A stretch of DNA of 64,000 bases from DASSJM01 sp036280655 (GTDB taxonomy: Bacteria; Actinomycetota; UBA4738; HRBIN12): the NCBI GenBank assembly GCA_036280655.1, contig DASUQI010000003.1:1-64000 (forward strand), read 5' to 3'. Shown one piece after another: positions 23,411 through 31,392 of this stretch. The notes beneath the pieces are model-generated. The model was not told where the DNA came from. It was given only the letters and a program-made list of their open reading frames with translations, and did no database searches. Within the stretch, counting starts at the first letter, position 1. Each line of letters opens with the position of its first letter. Both the position numbers and the translations under genes were made by a program.

Positions 23411-25353
23411 CCCCGTCACCCGTTCCGTACGGTGCCTGGCCGTCCCCGATCTCAGCGGATCGGGTGGCCCGGGCCTCGGTCTACCTGTCGGAGTCGCTCG
23501 CCGACGGAGACGCGACGTGGTGGATCGAGGAGCGGCCCGACGAGGGCGGCCGCTACGTCGTGATGCGCACGGGTCCCGGCACCGAGCCGACGGACGTGCT
23601 CCCCACTCCGTGGTCGGCGCGGACGCGCGTCCACGAGTACGGCGGCGGGGCCATCGCGGTGCACGAGGGCGTCCTGTTCTTCACCCACGACGAGGACCAG
23701 CGGCTGTACCGGAAGGAGCCGGACGGCGAGCCGGTCTCGATCACGCCGGCGCCACCCTCGCCGCGCGCGCTCCGCTACGCGGACATGGACGTGTCGCCGG
23801 ACGGCTCGCTGATCGCGTGCGTCCGCGAACGCCACGGCGCGTCCGAGCTCCCCGAGAACGAGCTGGTCGTGCTTCCGGCCGACGGGTCAGCCGAGCCGAC
23901 GGTCGTGGCCTCGGGCCGCGACTTCTACGCGTTCCCGCGGTGGTCGCCCAACGGCCGCCGGCTCGCGTTCATCGAGTGGGACTTCCCGCGGATGCCGTGG
24001 GACGGGACCGAGCTCATGGTCGCCGAGGTCTCGGGGACCTCCGCCGCACCCGCCCGCCTGGTCGCGGGGGGCCCCACCGAGTCGATCTTCCAGCCGGCCT
24101 GGAGCCCCGACGGCCGGCTGCACTTCATCTCGGACCGGACGGGCTGGTGGAACCTCTACCGTCAGGAGGACGACGACGGCGAACCGACGAACCTGGTGCC
24201 GATGGATGCCGAGTTCGGCGGGCCGATGTGGATGTTCGGCTATTCCTCGACGGTGTTCCTGCCCGACGGACGCATCGCCTGTCTCTACCGGCAAGGTGGC
24301 GTGCAGCACCTCGCGCTGCTCGACCCGACGACGGGCGAGCTGCTCGATCTCGACCTGCCGTTCGCGAGCTTCGAGCCGTACCTGCGCTCGTCCGGCGACC
24401 GGCTCGTGTTCGTCGCGGGTGCCCCCGCGATCCCGCACCAGGTCGTCGAGCTCGACCTGTCGACGCGCGCGATCGAGACGGTGCGCGAGAGCGATCCTGT
24501 CGAGCTCGATGAGTCGCGCTTCGCCGAGCCGCGACCGATCGAATTCCCGTCGGCGGGCGGACGACGAGCGTACGGCTACTACTACCCCCCGACGAACCCG
24601 GACGTCGTCGCTCCCGACGGCGAACGCCCGCCGCTGCTGGTCCGGATCCACGGCGGTCCCACGTCCGAGGTCACGCCCGAGTTCGACCTCGCGAAGCAGT
24701 ACTTCACGAGCCGGGGGTTCGCCTACGTCGACGTGAACTACGGCGGGAGCACCGGCTACGGCCGCGCCTTCCGGGAGTCGCTGTACGGGCAGTGGGGCGT
24801 CGTCGACGTCGAGGACGCCGAGGCGGCGGCCCGTTACCTCGTCGGCGAGGGATTGGCCGACCCCGATCGGCTGCTGATCCACGGCGGGAGCGCCGGCGGG
24901 TGGACCACGCTCTGCGCGCTCACCTTCGGCGACGTGTTCGCGACCGGGACGAGCTACTACGGCGTGTCCGACCTGGAGCCGTTCGCGACCTTCACGCACA
25001 AGTTCGAGTTCAAGTACAACGACATGCTCGTCGGGCCGTGGCCGGAGACCTCCGATCTCTGGGCCGAGCGCTCGCCGGTCCGCCACACGGACCGGCTCTC
25101 GCGGGGGATCCTGATCCTGCAGGGCGACGAGGACGAGGTGGTGCCCCCCTCGCAGGCGGACCTGATCGTGGAGGCGCTCGAGGCGAAGGGGCTGCCCTAC
25201 GCCTACCTGCTGTTCGAGGGCGAGCAGCACGGGTTCCGCAAGGCCGAGAACATCCAGCGGTCGCTCGAGGCCGAGCTCGCGTTCTACGGCGCGCTCCTTG
25301 GGTTCGAGCCGGCGGACGACCTCCCGCCGCTCGACATCCGCAACCTCAAGTGA
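23398..25353 (+). CDS. S9-family serine peptidase (acylaminoacyl/prolyl-oligopeptidase type)
   Basis: A 651-aa cytoplasmic peptidase. The N-terminal beta-propeller (blades such as FPRWSPNGRRLAFIEWD and QPAWSPDGRLHFISDRTG) precedes an alpha/beta-hydrolase domain with RIHGGPTSEV, nucleophile Ser498 in HGGSAGG, Asp579 in GDEDEVV and His611 in GEQHGF. It removes N-terminal residues or cleaves small peptides. The GTG at 23398 overlaps the methyltransferase end by 13 nt, so the two are cotranscribed. No signal peptide is present. Confidence 0.93.
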   Translation: MAGLTPSPVPYGAWPSPISADRVARASVYLSESLADGDATWWIEERPDEGGRYVVMRTGPGTEPTDVLPTPWSARTRVHEYGGGAIAVHEGVLFFTHDEDQRLYRKEPDGEPVSITPAPPSPRALRYADMDVSPDGSLIACVRERHGASELPENELVVLPADGSAEPTVVASGRDFYAFPRWSPNGRRLAFIEWDFPRMPWDGTELMVAEVSGTSAAPARLVAGGPTESIFQPAWSPDGRLHFISDRTGWWNLYRQEDDDGEPTNLVPMDAEFGGPMWMFGYSSTVFLPDGRIACLYRQGGVQHLALLDPTTGELLDLDLPFASFEPYLRSSGDRLVFVAGAPAIPHQVVELDLSTRAIETVRESDPVELDESRFAEPRPIEFPSAGGRRAYGYYYPPTNPDVVAPDGERPPLLVRIHGGPTSEVTPEFDLAKQYFTSRGFAYVDVNYGGSTGYGRAFRESLYGQWGVVDVEDAEAAARYLVGEGLADPDRLLIHGGSAGGWTTLCALTFGDVFATGTSYYGVSDLEPFATFTHKFEFKYNDMLVGPWPETSDLWAERSPVRHTDRLSRGILILQGDEDEVVPPSQADLIVEALEAKGLPYAYLLFEGEQHGFRKAENIQRSLEAELAFYGALLGFEPADDLPPLDIRNLK

Positions 25354-25374
25354 GGCCGAACCTCGAGAGGGGGT

Positions 25375-25405
25375 GCGGGGGCCGGGCTCAGTGCCCGACC
25401 CCCGC
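25375..25405 (+). terminator. Terminator hairpin after the S9 peptidase
   Basis: GCGGGGGCCGGGC and GCCCGACCCCCGC pair over 12 of 13 positions around a 5-nt loop. A second hairpin (GAGAGG/CCTCTC, 25410-25428) follows. No U-tract is present. Confidence 0.7.
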
Positions 25406-25471
25406 CCGTGAGAGGGGCGCGGCCTCTCGGTACCCGCAAGCTAGTGGGGGCGCGTGACCCGCCCGTGGCGC

Positions 25472-25681
25472 CTACGTGTCGGCGCCGTGAACGCTCGGCC
25501 GGGGGCGGGTCTGGTGCCTGGTGGGCAAGCGCGCGGCCGCGATGGCGGCACGGCCGATCCGGCGCCGGAAGCTCTGGTCGGAGGCGGCCTGCGCGCGACG
25601 CGTCGACTTCGCGAGCCGCGCCGCCTCGGCCTCCCGAACGCGGTCGGCGATCTGGGAACGAGCCATGTCTCCGCTCAGCAT
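25472..25681 (-). CDS. Small basic protein, unknown function
   Basis: A 69-aa helical, basic protein (ARSQIADRVREAEAARLAKSTRRAQ, then SFRRRIGRAAIAAARLP). A strong AGGAGG site 7 nt before the ATG makes it a credible gene despite its size. A second in-frame ATG lies five codons downstream. It is divergent from the signal-peptide protein of the cyclic-nucleotide locus. The family is not recognised; an amphipathic helix at the membrane surface or a nucleic-acid contact are both possible. Confidence 0.55.
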   Translation of the reverse strand: MLSGDMARSQIADRVREAEAARLAKSTRRAQAASDQSFRRRIGRAAIAAARLPTRHQTRPRPSVHGADT

Positions 25682-25804
25682 CTCCGGTCCTCCTTCCGAA
25701 CCACGCACGGACCGTATGCCCCGCAACCGTTCTCGAACCGTGACCGCCGTCACCTCCGGCGGGTGCGCCGCGTCACGTTGCGCATCGTCGTCGCTGGGTC
25801 GAAG

Positions 25805-26509
25805 ATGCGCGGCGTGAATCGGGGGAGCACGCGCCTCTGGCTGCCGATCGTGGTCGTCCTCGCTGCCTCCTGGGCGCCCGCGATCGCGCTCGCCCAGACG
25901 GGCCCGGGGGAAGGCTCGCCCGGACCCGGACCCACCGTCTCGGGCGAGGTGGCCGGGGACATCGTGGAGGGTTCCAGGCTCACCCTCTCGGTCGACGCGA
26001 CGATGCCGGGCGGCTGGGAGGGGCTGCACCTGATCGAGATCAGCGCGCGTTCGGGCAACGAGGAGCTGCAGCACATCCGGTTCGACGTCGAGGACAACCA
26101 GCTGCGCGTCGGCGAGCTGCCGATCGCGATCGGCACCGGGGCGGCCGCTCAGAGCGCGTACCTGCGCATCAGCGGCTCCGACGTCGTCGTGACGACCGGC
26201 GGCGCCAACCTCTCGTTCTCGGTCGAGGCGGACGTCGTGACCAGCTTCCCGGAGGACGTCACGTTCCGGGTGAGCGCGACCACCGACGACGACGTGACCG
26301 TGAGCGCGGAGGCCGAGCGCTCCAACCCCGTCGGCACCGGGCTCACCTGGGGCGCGGTCGTGGCGGCGCTCGTCGTTGCGCTGCTCGCCGGAGGGTTGAT
26401 CGGGAACATCTCGGCGTCCCGGCGGCGACCGCCGCCGAAGGTTTCGGTCTACGGCTCGATCCAGCGAAAGATCGACGACGAGCGAAGATCGGTCCCGGAG
26501 TCGGGATGA
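25805..26509 (+). CDS. Single-pass exported protein preceding the membrane protease
   Basis: A 234-aa protein with a signal peptide (LWLPIVVVLAASWAPAIALAQ), a proline/glycine linker and an extracytoplasmic beta-sandwich-like region of about 150 residues. A C-terminal transmembrane helix (TWGAVVAALVVALLAGGLIGNI) and a short basic cytoplasmic tail follow. This is type-I membrane topology. Its stop overlaps the protease start (4 nt), so the two are coupled. Topology and coupling suggest a substrate or sensory partner of the protease; this is inference. Confidence 0.7.
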   Translation: MRGVNRGSTRLWLPIVVVLAASWAPAIALAQTGPGEGSPGPGPTVSGEVAGDIVEGSRLTLSVDATMPGGWEGLHLIEISARSGNEELQHIRFDVEDNQLRVGELPIAIGTGAAAQSAYLRISGSDVVVTTGGANLSFSVEADVVTSFPEDVTFRVSATTDDDVTVSAEAERSNPVGTGLTWGAVVAALVVALLAGGLIGNISASRRRPPPKVSVYGSIQRKIDDERRSVPESG

Positions 26510-28656
26510 CCGGCCTCTACGAGCAGATGGCCGTGCGGCTCGACGAGGCCGCCCAGGAGGACATCGAGGGAGTGTGGGACCGGATCGGGGCGCTCGTCGA
26601 CCCCGCCGAGTACCGTCCGCAGCTCCGCGACGATATCGAGATCAAGATCTTCCGCCTCAAGTGGGGCAACGACTACGCGATGATCGCCAACCCCACGGAC
26701 CTCCTCCATTACGAGATCCCCGTCGACGACGTCGACGTCCTCCGGTTGATGGACGGGACCCGCACCGTGAAGGAGATCGTGGTCGAACGGTTCCGCGAGT
26801 CCGGCGACCTGGAGCTCGACGACGTGGTCGACCTCGTGAAGATGCTCCGGACGAGCAACTTCCTCACCGACCGCTACGTCGACACGACGGCCATCGTGCG
26901 CCGCGCGGCCGACCCGGTGTCGGTCGGACGAGAGAAGGCGCGCGAGTTCGTCAAGACGCTCCAGGTCGAGTGGAAGGACGCCCACCGGCTCGTCGAGTGG
27001 TGCTACCGGCACGGCGTCAGGTACTTCTTCAAGCCCGCGGTCTCGATCCCGGCCGGGATCATCGCGCTGCTCGGCTTGGTCGCGTTCCTCGCCGTGCAGC
27101 AGTCGGGCGACTTCACGCTCGGCGGCCAGCACCTGGCGATCCAGACGATCCTGCTGCTCGTGATGGACTACGTGCTCACGTTCATCCACGAGCTCGGCCA
27201 CGCGGTCGTCCTGGTCCACTACGGACGGAAGGTGAAGAGCGCGGGCTTCATGATCTATTTCGGCTCGCCGGCGTTCTTCGTCGAGTCCTCCGACGGGCTG
27301 ATGCTCGACCGCGGACAGCGGATCGTGCAGTCGTTCGCGGGCCCGTTCGCCGAGCTCGTGGTCTCGGGCATCGCGTCGATCGTCCTGTGGCTGTTCCCCG
27401 AGATGCCGTTCGCGCATCTCCTGTACACCTGGGCCCTGCTGAACTACTTCATCGTCTTCCTCAACCTGATCCCGCTGCTCGAGCTCGACGGCTACTGGAT
27501 CCTCGCGGACGTGATCCAGGTGCCGGACCTGCGCCCGCGCTCGCTGCAATTCATCCGCTACGACCTGTGGCGAAAGCTCCGAGATCGCGAGCGGATCACG
27601 AAGCAGGAGGTCGGGCTCGCGCTGTACGGGTTCATCGGCGTGGCGTTCACGATCTTCTCGTTGTTCACGGCGTACGTCTTCTGGGAGACCGTGTTCGGCG
27701 GGCTGATCTCCGAGCTCTGGGACGCCGGCCTCGTCGGGCGCCTGTTCCTCGCGGCGCTCATCCTGTTCCTCGCCGGGCCGATCATCCGCGCGCTGATCTC
27801 GCTCGCGCGGATCGCGTTCCGCAAGCTCAAGGGGCTCGCGGACGCCCTGCAGTTCAAGCTCCAGACGAAGTGGCGCGTCGAGGCGGCGCACACGATCGAC
27901 CGGTCGCCGATGTTCGACGACCTGCCGGAGGACCTGCTCTCGGACCTCGCCGGGCGGGTCTCGCTCGGCCGCTATCCCACCGGGAAGCCGGTCTTCCGCC
28001 AGGGAGACCGGCCGGACGCCTTCTACATCGTTCGGACGGGGACGCTGCACGTGGTCGAGGAAGATCCCGAGACCGGCAAGGACCGGGTGCTTCGAACGCT
28101 CGGGCCCGGCGATGTCTTCGGCGAGCTCGGGCTCGTGAACGGCGCGGCGAGGAGCGCGACCGTGCGTCCCGTCGTCGACGCGGAGCTGTTCGTGGTGGAC
28201 GAGAGCACGTTCGACCGGCTCCTCGCGGGCATGATCACCAAGCAGGACATCGAGCCGACCCTGCAGATGGCCGCCGAGCTGCGGACCCTGCGCCCGTTCA
28301 CGTCGCTCACGTCGTCGGACATCGGCCTGCTGATGGAGCACGGGGACTGGCAGAACGTGCATCCCGAGGAGGCGATCATCCGCGAGGGAGAAGAGGGAGA
28401 CTCGTTCTACGTGGTCGGCTCCGGCAAGCTCGACGTGTTCCGCGACGAGCAGCTGATCGGGACCCTGGGACCGGGGTCGCACTTCGGCGAGGTGGCCTTG
28501 CTCATGGACGTGCCCAGGACCGCTACCGTGGTGGCGAAGACGCCGGTGCGGGTGTTCCGGATCGACCGGGAGGCGTTCGACCGGGTGATCGCCGCGGCGT
28601 TCAGGCGCGGCACCCTGATCGAGCACAGCGCGGTTGCGCGGACGGCACAACACTGA
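26506..28656 (+). CDS. PqqD-like / site-2 metalloprotease / tandem cyclic-nucleotide-binding fusion protein
   Basis: A 716-aa multidomain membrane protein. Residues about 45-125 form a PqqD-like winged helix (ANPTDLLHYEIPVDDVDVLRLMDGTRTVKEIV). Residues 180-435 form an intramembrane metalloprotease core with FIHELGHAVV (zinc motif 228-232) and NLIPLLELDGYW, whose LDG at 327-329 supplies the third ligand. Two cNMP-binding domains follow (about 465-575 and 597-700), each with a phosphate-binding cassette that keeps Glu and Arg: FGELGLVNGAARSATV and FGEVALLMDVPRTATV. Proteolysis is therefore probably gated by cyclic nucleotides. The upstream membrane gene is coupled; a Crp-family regulator lies downstream. 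Confidence 0.88.
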   Translation: MTGLYEQMAVRLDEAAQEDIEGVWDRIGALVDPAEYRPQLRDDIEIKIFRLKWGNDYAMIANPTDLLHYEIPVDDVDVLRLMDGTRTVKEIVVERFRESGDLELDDVVDLVKMLRTSNFLTDRYVDTTAIVRRAADPVSVGREKAREFVKTLQVEWKDAHRLVEWCYRHGVRYFFKPAVSIPAGIIALLGLVAFLAVQQSGDFTLGGQHLAIQTILLLVMDYVLTFIHELGHAVVLVHYGRKVKSAGFMIYFGSPAFFVESSDGLMLDRGQRIVQSFAGPFAELVVSGIASIVLWLFPEMPFAHLLYTWALLNYFIVFLNLIPLLELDGYWILADVIQVPDLRPRSLQFIRYDLWRKLRDRERITKQEVGLALYGFIGVAFTIFSLFTAYVFWETVFGGLISELWDAGLVGRLFLAALILFLAGPIIRALISLARIAFRKLKGLADALQFKLQTKWRVEAAHTIDRSPMFDDLPEDLLSDLAGRVSLGRYPTGKPVFRQGDRPDAFYIVRTGTLHVVEEDPETGKDRVLRTLGPGDVFGELGLVNGAARSATVRPVVDAELFVVDESTFDRLLAGMITKQDIEPTLQMAAELRTLRPFTSLTSSDIGLLMEHGDWQNVHPEEAIIREGEEGDSFYVVGSGKLDVFRDEQLIGTLGPGSHFGEVALLMDVPRTATVVAKTPVRVFRIDREAFDRVIAAAFRRGTLIEHSAVARTAQH

Positions 28657-28676
28657 GTTGCTCCGAAGGAGATCAG

Positions 28677-28895
28677 ATGGATTGCTGGCACTGCAAGAGG
28701 ACCGCCGTGGGATCGTGTCGATTCTGCGGCCGCGGGATCTGTGAGGACCACGTCGAGACGCTCCCGTTCGTCCTCGAGCTCTTCAAGACCCAGGACGTGA
28801 CCCACGCGCTCGTGGTCGAGGACGCGTTGTACTGCGGCGCATGCACACCTCGGCCCGATCCGCTCTCGCTCCCCGAGCTCGACGAGCAAGTGTGA
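28677..28895 (+). CDS. Small B-box-like zinc-finger protein
   Basis: A 72-aa protein with a cross-brace-like ligand set: C3-x2-C6, C14-x2-C17, C22-x2-H25 and a later C53-x2-C56, giving two predicted zinc sites (MDCWHCKRTAVGSCRFCGRG; DALYCGACTPRP). The middle is hydrophobic (LPFVLELFKTQDVTHALVVED). It has a GAAGGAG site and follows the protease gene by 20 nt, so it is in the same operon. A protein-interaction adaptor for the protease or regulator is a reasonable guess. Its stop codon lies within the first Crp-type box. Confidence 0.75.
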   Translation: MDCWHCKRTAVGSCRFCGRGICEDHVETLPFVLELFKTQDVTHALVVEDALYCGACTPRPDPLSLPELDEQV

Positions 28896-28906
28896 CGCAC
28901 GTCACA
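28891..28906 (+). promoter_or_regulatory. Crp-type box 1 (perfect)
   Basis: TGTGACGCACGTCACA matches TGTGA-N6-TCACA at all ten conserved positions and has 7-bp inverted arms. Confidence 0.8.
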
Positions 28907-28913
28907 TCGGGGT

Positions 28914-28929
28914 CGTGACCGGTGACACA
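28914..28929 (+). promoter_or_regulatory. Crp-type box 2
   Basis: CGTGACCGGTGACACA matches the same consensus at 8 of 10 positions. Its centre is 23 bp from that of box 1. Confidence 0.6.
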
Positions 28930-28937
28930 CGGGGGCC

Positions 28938-28953
28938 GGTGACGCGCGGCACA
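28938..28953 (+). promoter_or_regulatory. Crp-type box 3
   Basis: GGTGACGCGCGGCACA matches the consensus at 8 of 10 positions. Its centre is 24 bp from that of box 2, placing all three boxes near one helical face. Confidence 0.6.
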
Positions 28954-29043
28954 CGCGCGGTCGTGGCGGAGGACGAGGATGGGCCAGCACGAGGGACCTG
29001 CAAGAGCCCTTCGGGGCGGACCATGCGGGGGAGGTGAGCAGGG

Positions 29044-29184
29044 ATGGCGGAGAAGAAGGTGACGCCGAAGGCGGCGAAGAGCACCACCAGCAAGTCGACG
29101 ACCGGTGCCGCGACGCGGGTGACCAAGCGTACGGCTCGTAAGGCGCGCAAGGCGCGGAAGGCCAGGAAGGCGAGAAAGGTCTAG
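29044..29184 (+). CDS. 46-residue lysine/arginine-rich protein with ARK repeats
   Basis: A tiny, very basic protein: a Lys/Thr/Ser-rich N-terminus (MAEKKVTPKAAKSTTSK) and a C-terminus built of five successive ARK triplets ending in RKV. Such tails occur in histone-H1-like and HupB-like nucleoid proteins, so DNA or RNA binding is likely. GGGGAGGTGAGCAGGG provides a ribosome site. It lies directly downstream of the three Crp-type boxes and upstream of the Crp-family gene, with a terminator between. It is too short to rank on length alone; signal, context and codon pattern support it. Confidence 0.65.
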   Translation: MAEKKVTPKAAKSTTSKSTTGAATRVTKRTARKARKARKARKARKV

Positions 29185-29207
29185 CTCGCCTGACATTCAG
29201 GTTCGTG

Positions 29208-29237
29208 ACGAGGCTCGGCCACACGGCCGGGCCTCGT
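29208..29237 (+). terminator. Terminator between the ARK-repeat gene and the Crp-family gene
   Basis: ACGAGGCTCGGCC and GGCCGGGCCTCGT form a 13-bp stem with one T-G pair and an ACAC loop, followed by TCC. Confidence 0.8.
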
Positions 29238-29272
29238 TCCATCTCCCGATCCGCACGCACGGAGGGCGCCGG

Positions 29273-30001
29273 ATGACTACGCTTGCCCCGATGACACCGA
29301 CGACCACGATCCCGGCGGGGATCGTCCGGCAGATGGCGCAGACCCCGCTGTTCGAGGGCACGCCGGGGCGGGCCGTCGAGGACCTCGCGAACCGGGGGAG
29401 CACGCGCCGCTACCGGCGAAACACCTACCTGTTCCACCAGGGCGACCAGTCGCCCGAGGTCTTCTTCCTGCTGTCGGGGCGCGTGGAGATCAGCTCGGAC
29501 TCGGCGAACGGACACCGGCAGCTCCACACGACGATCGAGGTGCCGCAGTTCTTCGGCGAGCTCGGCGTCCTGGGCGAGATGCCGAGGACCGCGGGCGCCC
29601 TCGCCCTGGAGGAGACCGAGGTCTGGCGGGCCGAGGCCACGGAGTTCCTGGACTTCCTCTCGGACGATCCGAGCGCCTCCCGGGCACTGCTGCGAGCGCT
29701 CTCCCGCCAGGTGCAGTCGCAGGAGGCGTTCGTCGACGACCTCCTGTACCTGGACCTGAAGGGACGGGTGGCGAAGCGCCTGCTCCAGCTCGTCTCGCCC
29801 TCGCTCGACGAGCTGCCGGAGGACAACGCCGTCGTCCCCTCGATCGTCACCCACGCCGACCTGGCGAGCCTGTGCGGCGGAAGCCGCGAGAACGTGACGA
29901 GGATCCTGTCGGACTTCCAGCGCCGGGGCTTCGTCGAACGCCAGGGCAGGCGGTTCGTGCTGCTGAAGATCTCGGGCCTGGCGAAGCTCGCCGGCCTGTA
30001 G
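29273..30001 (+). CDS. Crp/Fnr-family transcriptional regulator
   Basis: A 242-aa regulator. The N-terminal cNMP-binding beta roll carries the cassette FGELGVLGEMPRTAGA (94-109), keeping the Glu and Arg that contact the cyclic nucleotide. A dimerisation helix and the HTH (193-221) follow, with recognition helix GSRENVTRIL. Arg205, Glu206 and Arg210 have the spacing of CRP Arg180/Glu181/Arg185, which read the GTGA half-site. Three such boxes lie 320-380 bp upstream, so it may control this locus. There is no Fnr-type cysteine cluster. The ATG has a GGAGGGC site. Confidence 0.92.
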   Translation: MTTLAPMTPTTTIPAGIVRQMAQTPLFEGTPGRAVEDLANRGSTRRYRRNTYLFHQGDQSPEVFFLLSGRVEISSDSANGHRQLHTTIEVPQFFGELGVLGEMPRTAGALALEETEVWRAEATEFLDFLSDDPSASRALLRALSRQVQSQEAFVDDLLYLDLKGRVAKRLLQLVSPSLDELPEDNAVVPSIVTHADLASLCGGSRENVTRILSDFQRRGFVERQGRRFVLLKISGLAKLAGL

Positions 30002-30005
30002 TGCC

Positions 30006-30314
30006 GTGAGCTACCGGACCTTCAAACGCCGGCTGAGCGAGATCGCCTCGCACGACCTGCTCGAGTGGTTCGCGTTCGCGCTCGGCCTCGCGTTCTTCGC
30101 GCTCGCGATCGCGTGCGTCTGGGGAGTGGTGGTGGCGATCTCGTCCCTCGGCGACCCGGACACCGAGTTCAAGACGAGCGCCGGCTTCCTCCAGGCGACC
30201 CGCGGGGTCGGGATCGTCCTGTTCGGCCTGTTCGCGCTCGTGGCCGCGGGTGTCGGATGGTTCCTCGCGGGCGACACGATCCGCAGGCTCACCCGGCGCG
30301 CGCCCCGCTCCTGA
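30006..30314 (+). CDS. Small two-helix membrane protein
   Basis: A 102-aa protein with two transmembrane helices (WFAFALGLAFFALAIACVWGVVVAI and VGIVLFGLFALVAAGVGWFLAG) and basic cytoplasmic ends. The GTG begins 4 nt after the Crp-family stop, so it is cotranscribed with the regulator. It matches no family I recognise. It could be a membrane accessory to the cyclic-nucleotide/protease locus. Confidence 0.6.
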   Translation: MSYRTFKRRLSEIASHDLLEWFAFALGLAFFALAIACVWGVVVAISSLGDPDTEFKTSAGFLQATRGVGIVLFGLFALVAAGVGWFLAGDTIRRLTRRAPRS

Positions 30315-30333
30315 TCGGGGTCGCGCTCCTCGT

Positions 30334-31362
30334 CTAGCCGCCGATCGCCGACATCGAGCGTTCGGGCTGGCGGAAGTCCGGGTGGTTGATCCGGTGTCCC
30401 GACCACTTCCGCCAGACGTTGCCGCGGATCTGCGCCTCGAGGTCGTCGTCGCTGGCGCCCGAGCGGAGCGGCCCGCGGAGGTCGGTCTCCTCGAGCGAGA
30501 ACAGGCAGGCGCGCAGGTCCCCCTCGGCCGTGATGCGGAGGCGATTGCACGTCTCGCAGAACGGCGCCGTCACGCTGCCGATGACCCCGATCCCGCCCGG
30601 CGCGCCGTCGGCGAACCGGTAGCTCGTCGCCGGCTCGTGATCGGGCCCGTCGGGTTCGAGCCGGTGGACTGCGTCGATCGCCTCGAGGATCCGGATCGAG
30701 GGCACGACCTTCGCGCGCTCCCACGCGTGCTGCGCGTCGAGCGGCATGTACTCGATGAAACGGACGACGTGGCCGTGCTCGCGGGACCACCGCGCGAAGT
30801 CGACCACCTCGCCCTCGTTCGTCCCGCCGATCACGACGCAATTGACCTTGATCGGGGTGAGCCCGGCCGCCTCGGCGGCCCGGATGCCCTCGAGCACCCG
30901 TTCGAGCGCGTCTCGGCGCGTCATCTCCTCGAAGCGGTGACGGAGCAGGGAGTCGAGCGACACCGTCACGCGGTCGAGCCCGGCGTCCGCGAGCGGCTGG
31001 GCGAGCCGGTCGAGTAGGACGCCGTTCGTGGTCATCGAGAGGTCGATGCCCGGGGCCACGTCGCGGAACATGCGGATCAACTCGGGCAGGTCCGCCCGGA
31101 CCGTCGGTTCGCCGCCGGTGACCTTCACGGAGCTGATCCCGAGGCGCCCGACGAACAGGCCGAGCAGCCGCGTCATCTCCTCGAACGTCAGGATCTCGTG
31201 CTTCGGCAGCCACTCGAGGCCCTCGGCGGGCATGCAGTAGGTGCACCGGAAGTTGCACCGGTCGGTCACCGAGACGCGCAGGTCGTCGGCGACGCGGCCG
31301 AAGGTGTCGACGAGCGGCCCGTCAGCGGGGGCAGGTGTCGTGGGCGGGGTCCAGGTGTCCAT
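30334..31362 (-). CDS. moaA: GTP 3',8-cyclase MoaA
   Basis: A 342-aa radical-SAM enzyme performing the first step of molybdenum-cofactor synthesis (GTP to 3',8-cH2GTP). The N-terminal cluster is CNFRCTYC (C36, C40, C43). The second cluster is in FCETCNRLRITAEGDLRACLF and the essential C-terminal Gly-Gly is present (SAIGG). The ATG follows a TAGGCT box by 7 nt (leaderless). A DUF6457 gene lies just upstream and a MogA-XdhC fusion is divergent, so this is a small Moco cluster. Confidence 0.96.
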   Translation of the reverse strand: MDTWTPPTTPAPADGPLVDTFGRVADDLRVSVTDRCNFRCTYCMPAEGLEWLPKHEILTFEEMTRLLGLFVGRLGISSVKVTGGEPTVRADLPELIRMFRDVAPGIDLSMTTNGVLLDRLAQPLADAGLDRVTVSLDSLLRHRFEEMTRRDALERVLEGIRAAEAAGLTPIKVNCVVIGGTNEGEVVDFARWSREHGHVVRFIEYMPLDAQHAWERAKVVPSIRILEAIDAVHRLEPDGPDHEPATSYRFADGAPGGIGVIGSVTAPFCETCNRLRITAEGDLRACLFSLEETDLRGPLRSGASDDDLEAQIRGNVWRKWSGHRINHPDFRQPERSMSAIGG

Positions 31363-31369
31363 CCCGTCC

Positions 31370-31375
31370 AGCCTA
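31370..31375 (-). promoter_or_regulatory. -10 box of moaA
   Basis: Minus-strand TAGGCT ends 7 nt before the moaA ATG without a Shine-Dalgarno, predicting a leaderless transcript. Confidence 0.5.
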
Positions 31376-31392
31376 CCCCCGCCCGCCGAAGG

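Noticed and set aside
25355..25430. Possible structured non-coding RNA from two strong hairpins after the S9 peptidase.
   Set aside because: The sequence lacks the conserved loops of SRP RNA, 6S RNA, tmRNA or tRNA. Tandem hairpins at a gene end are better read as a terminator.
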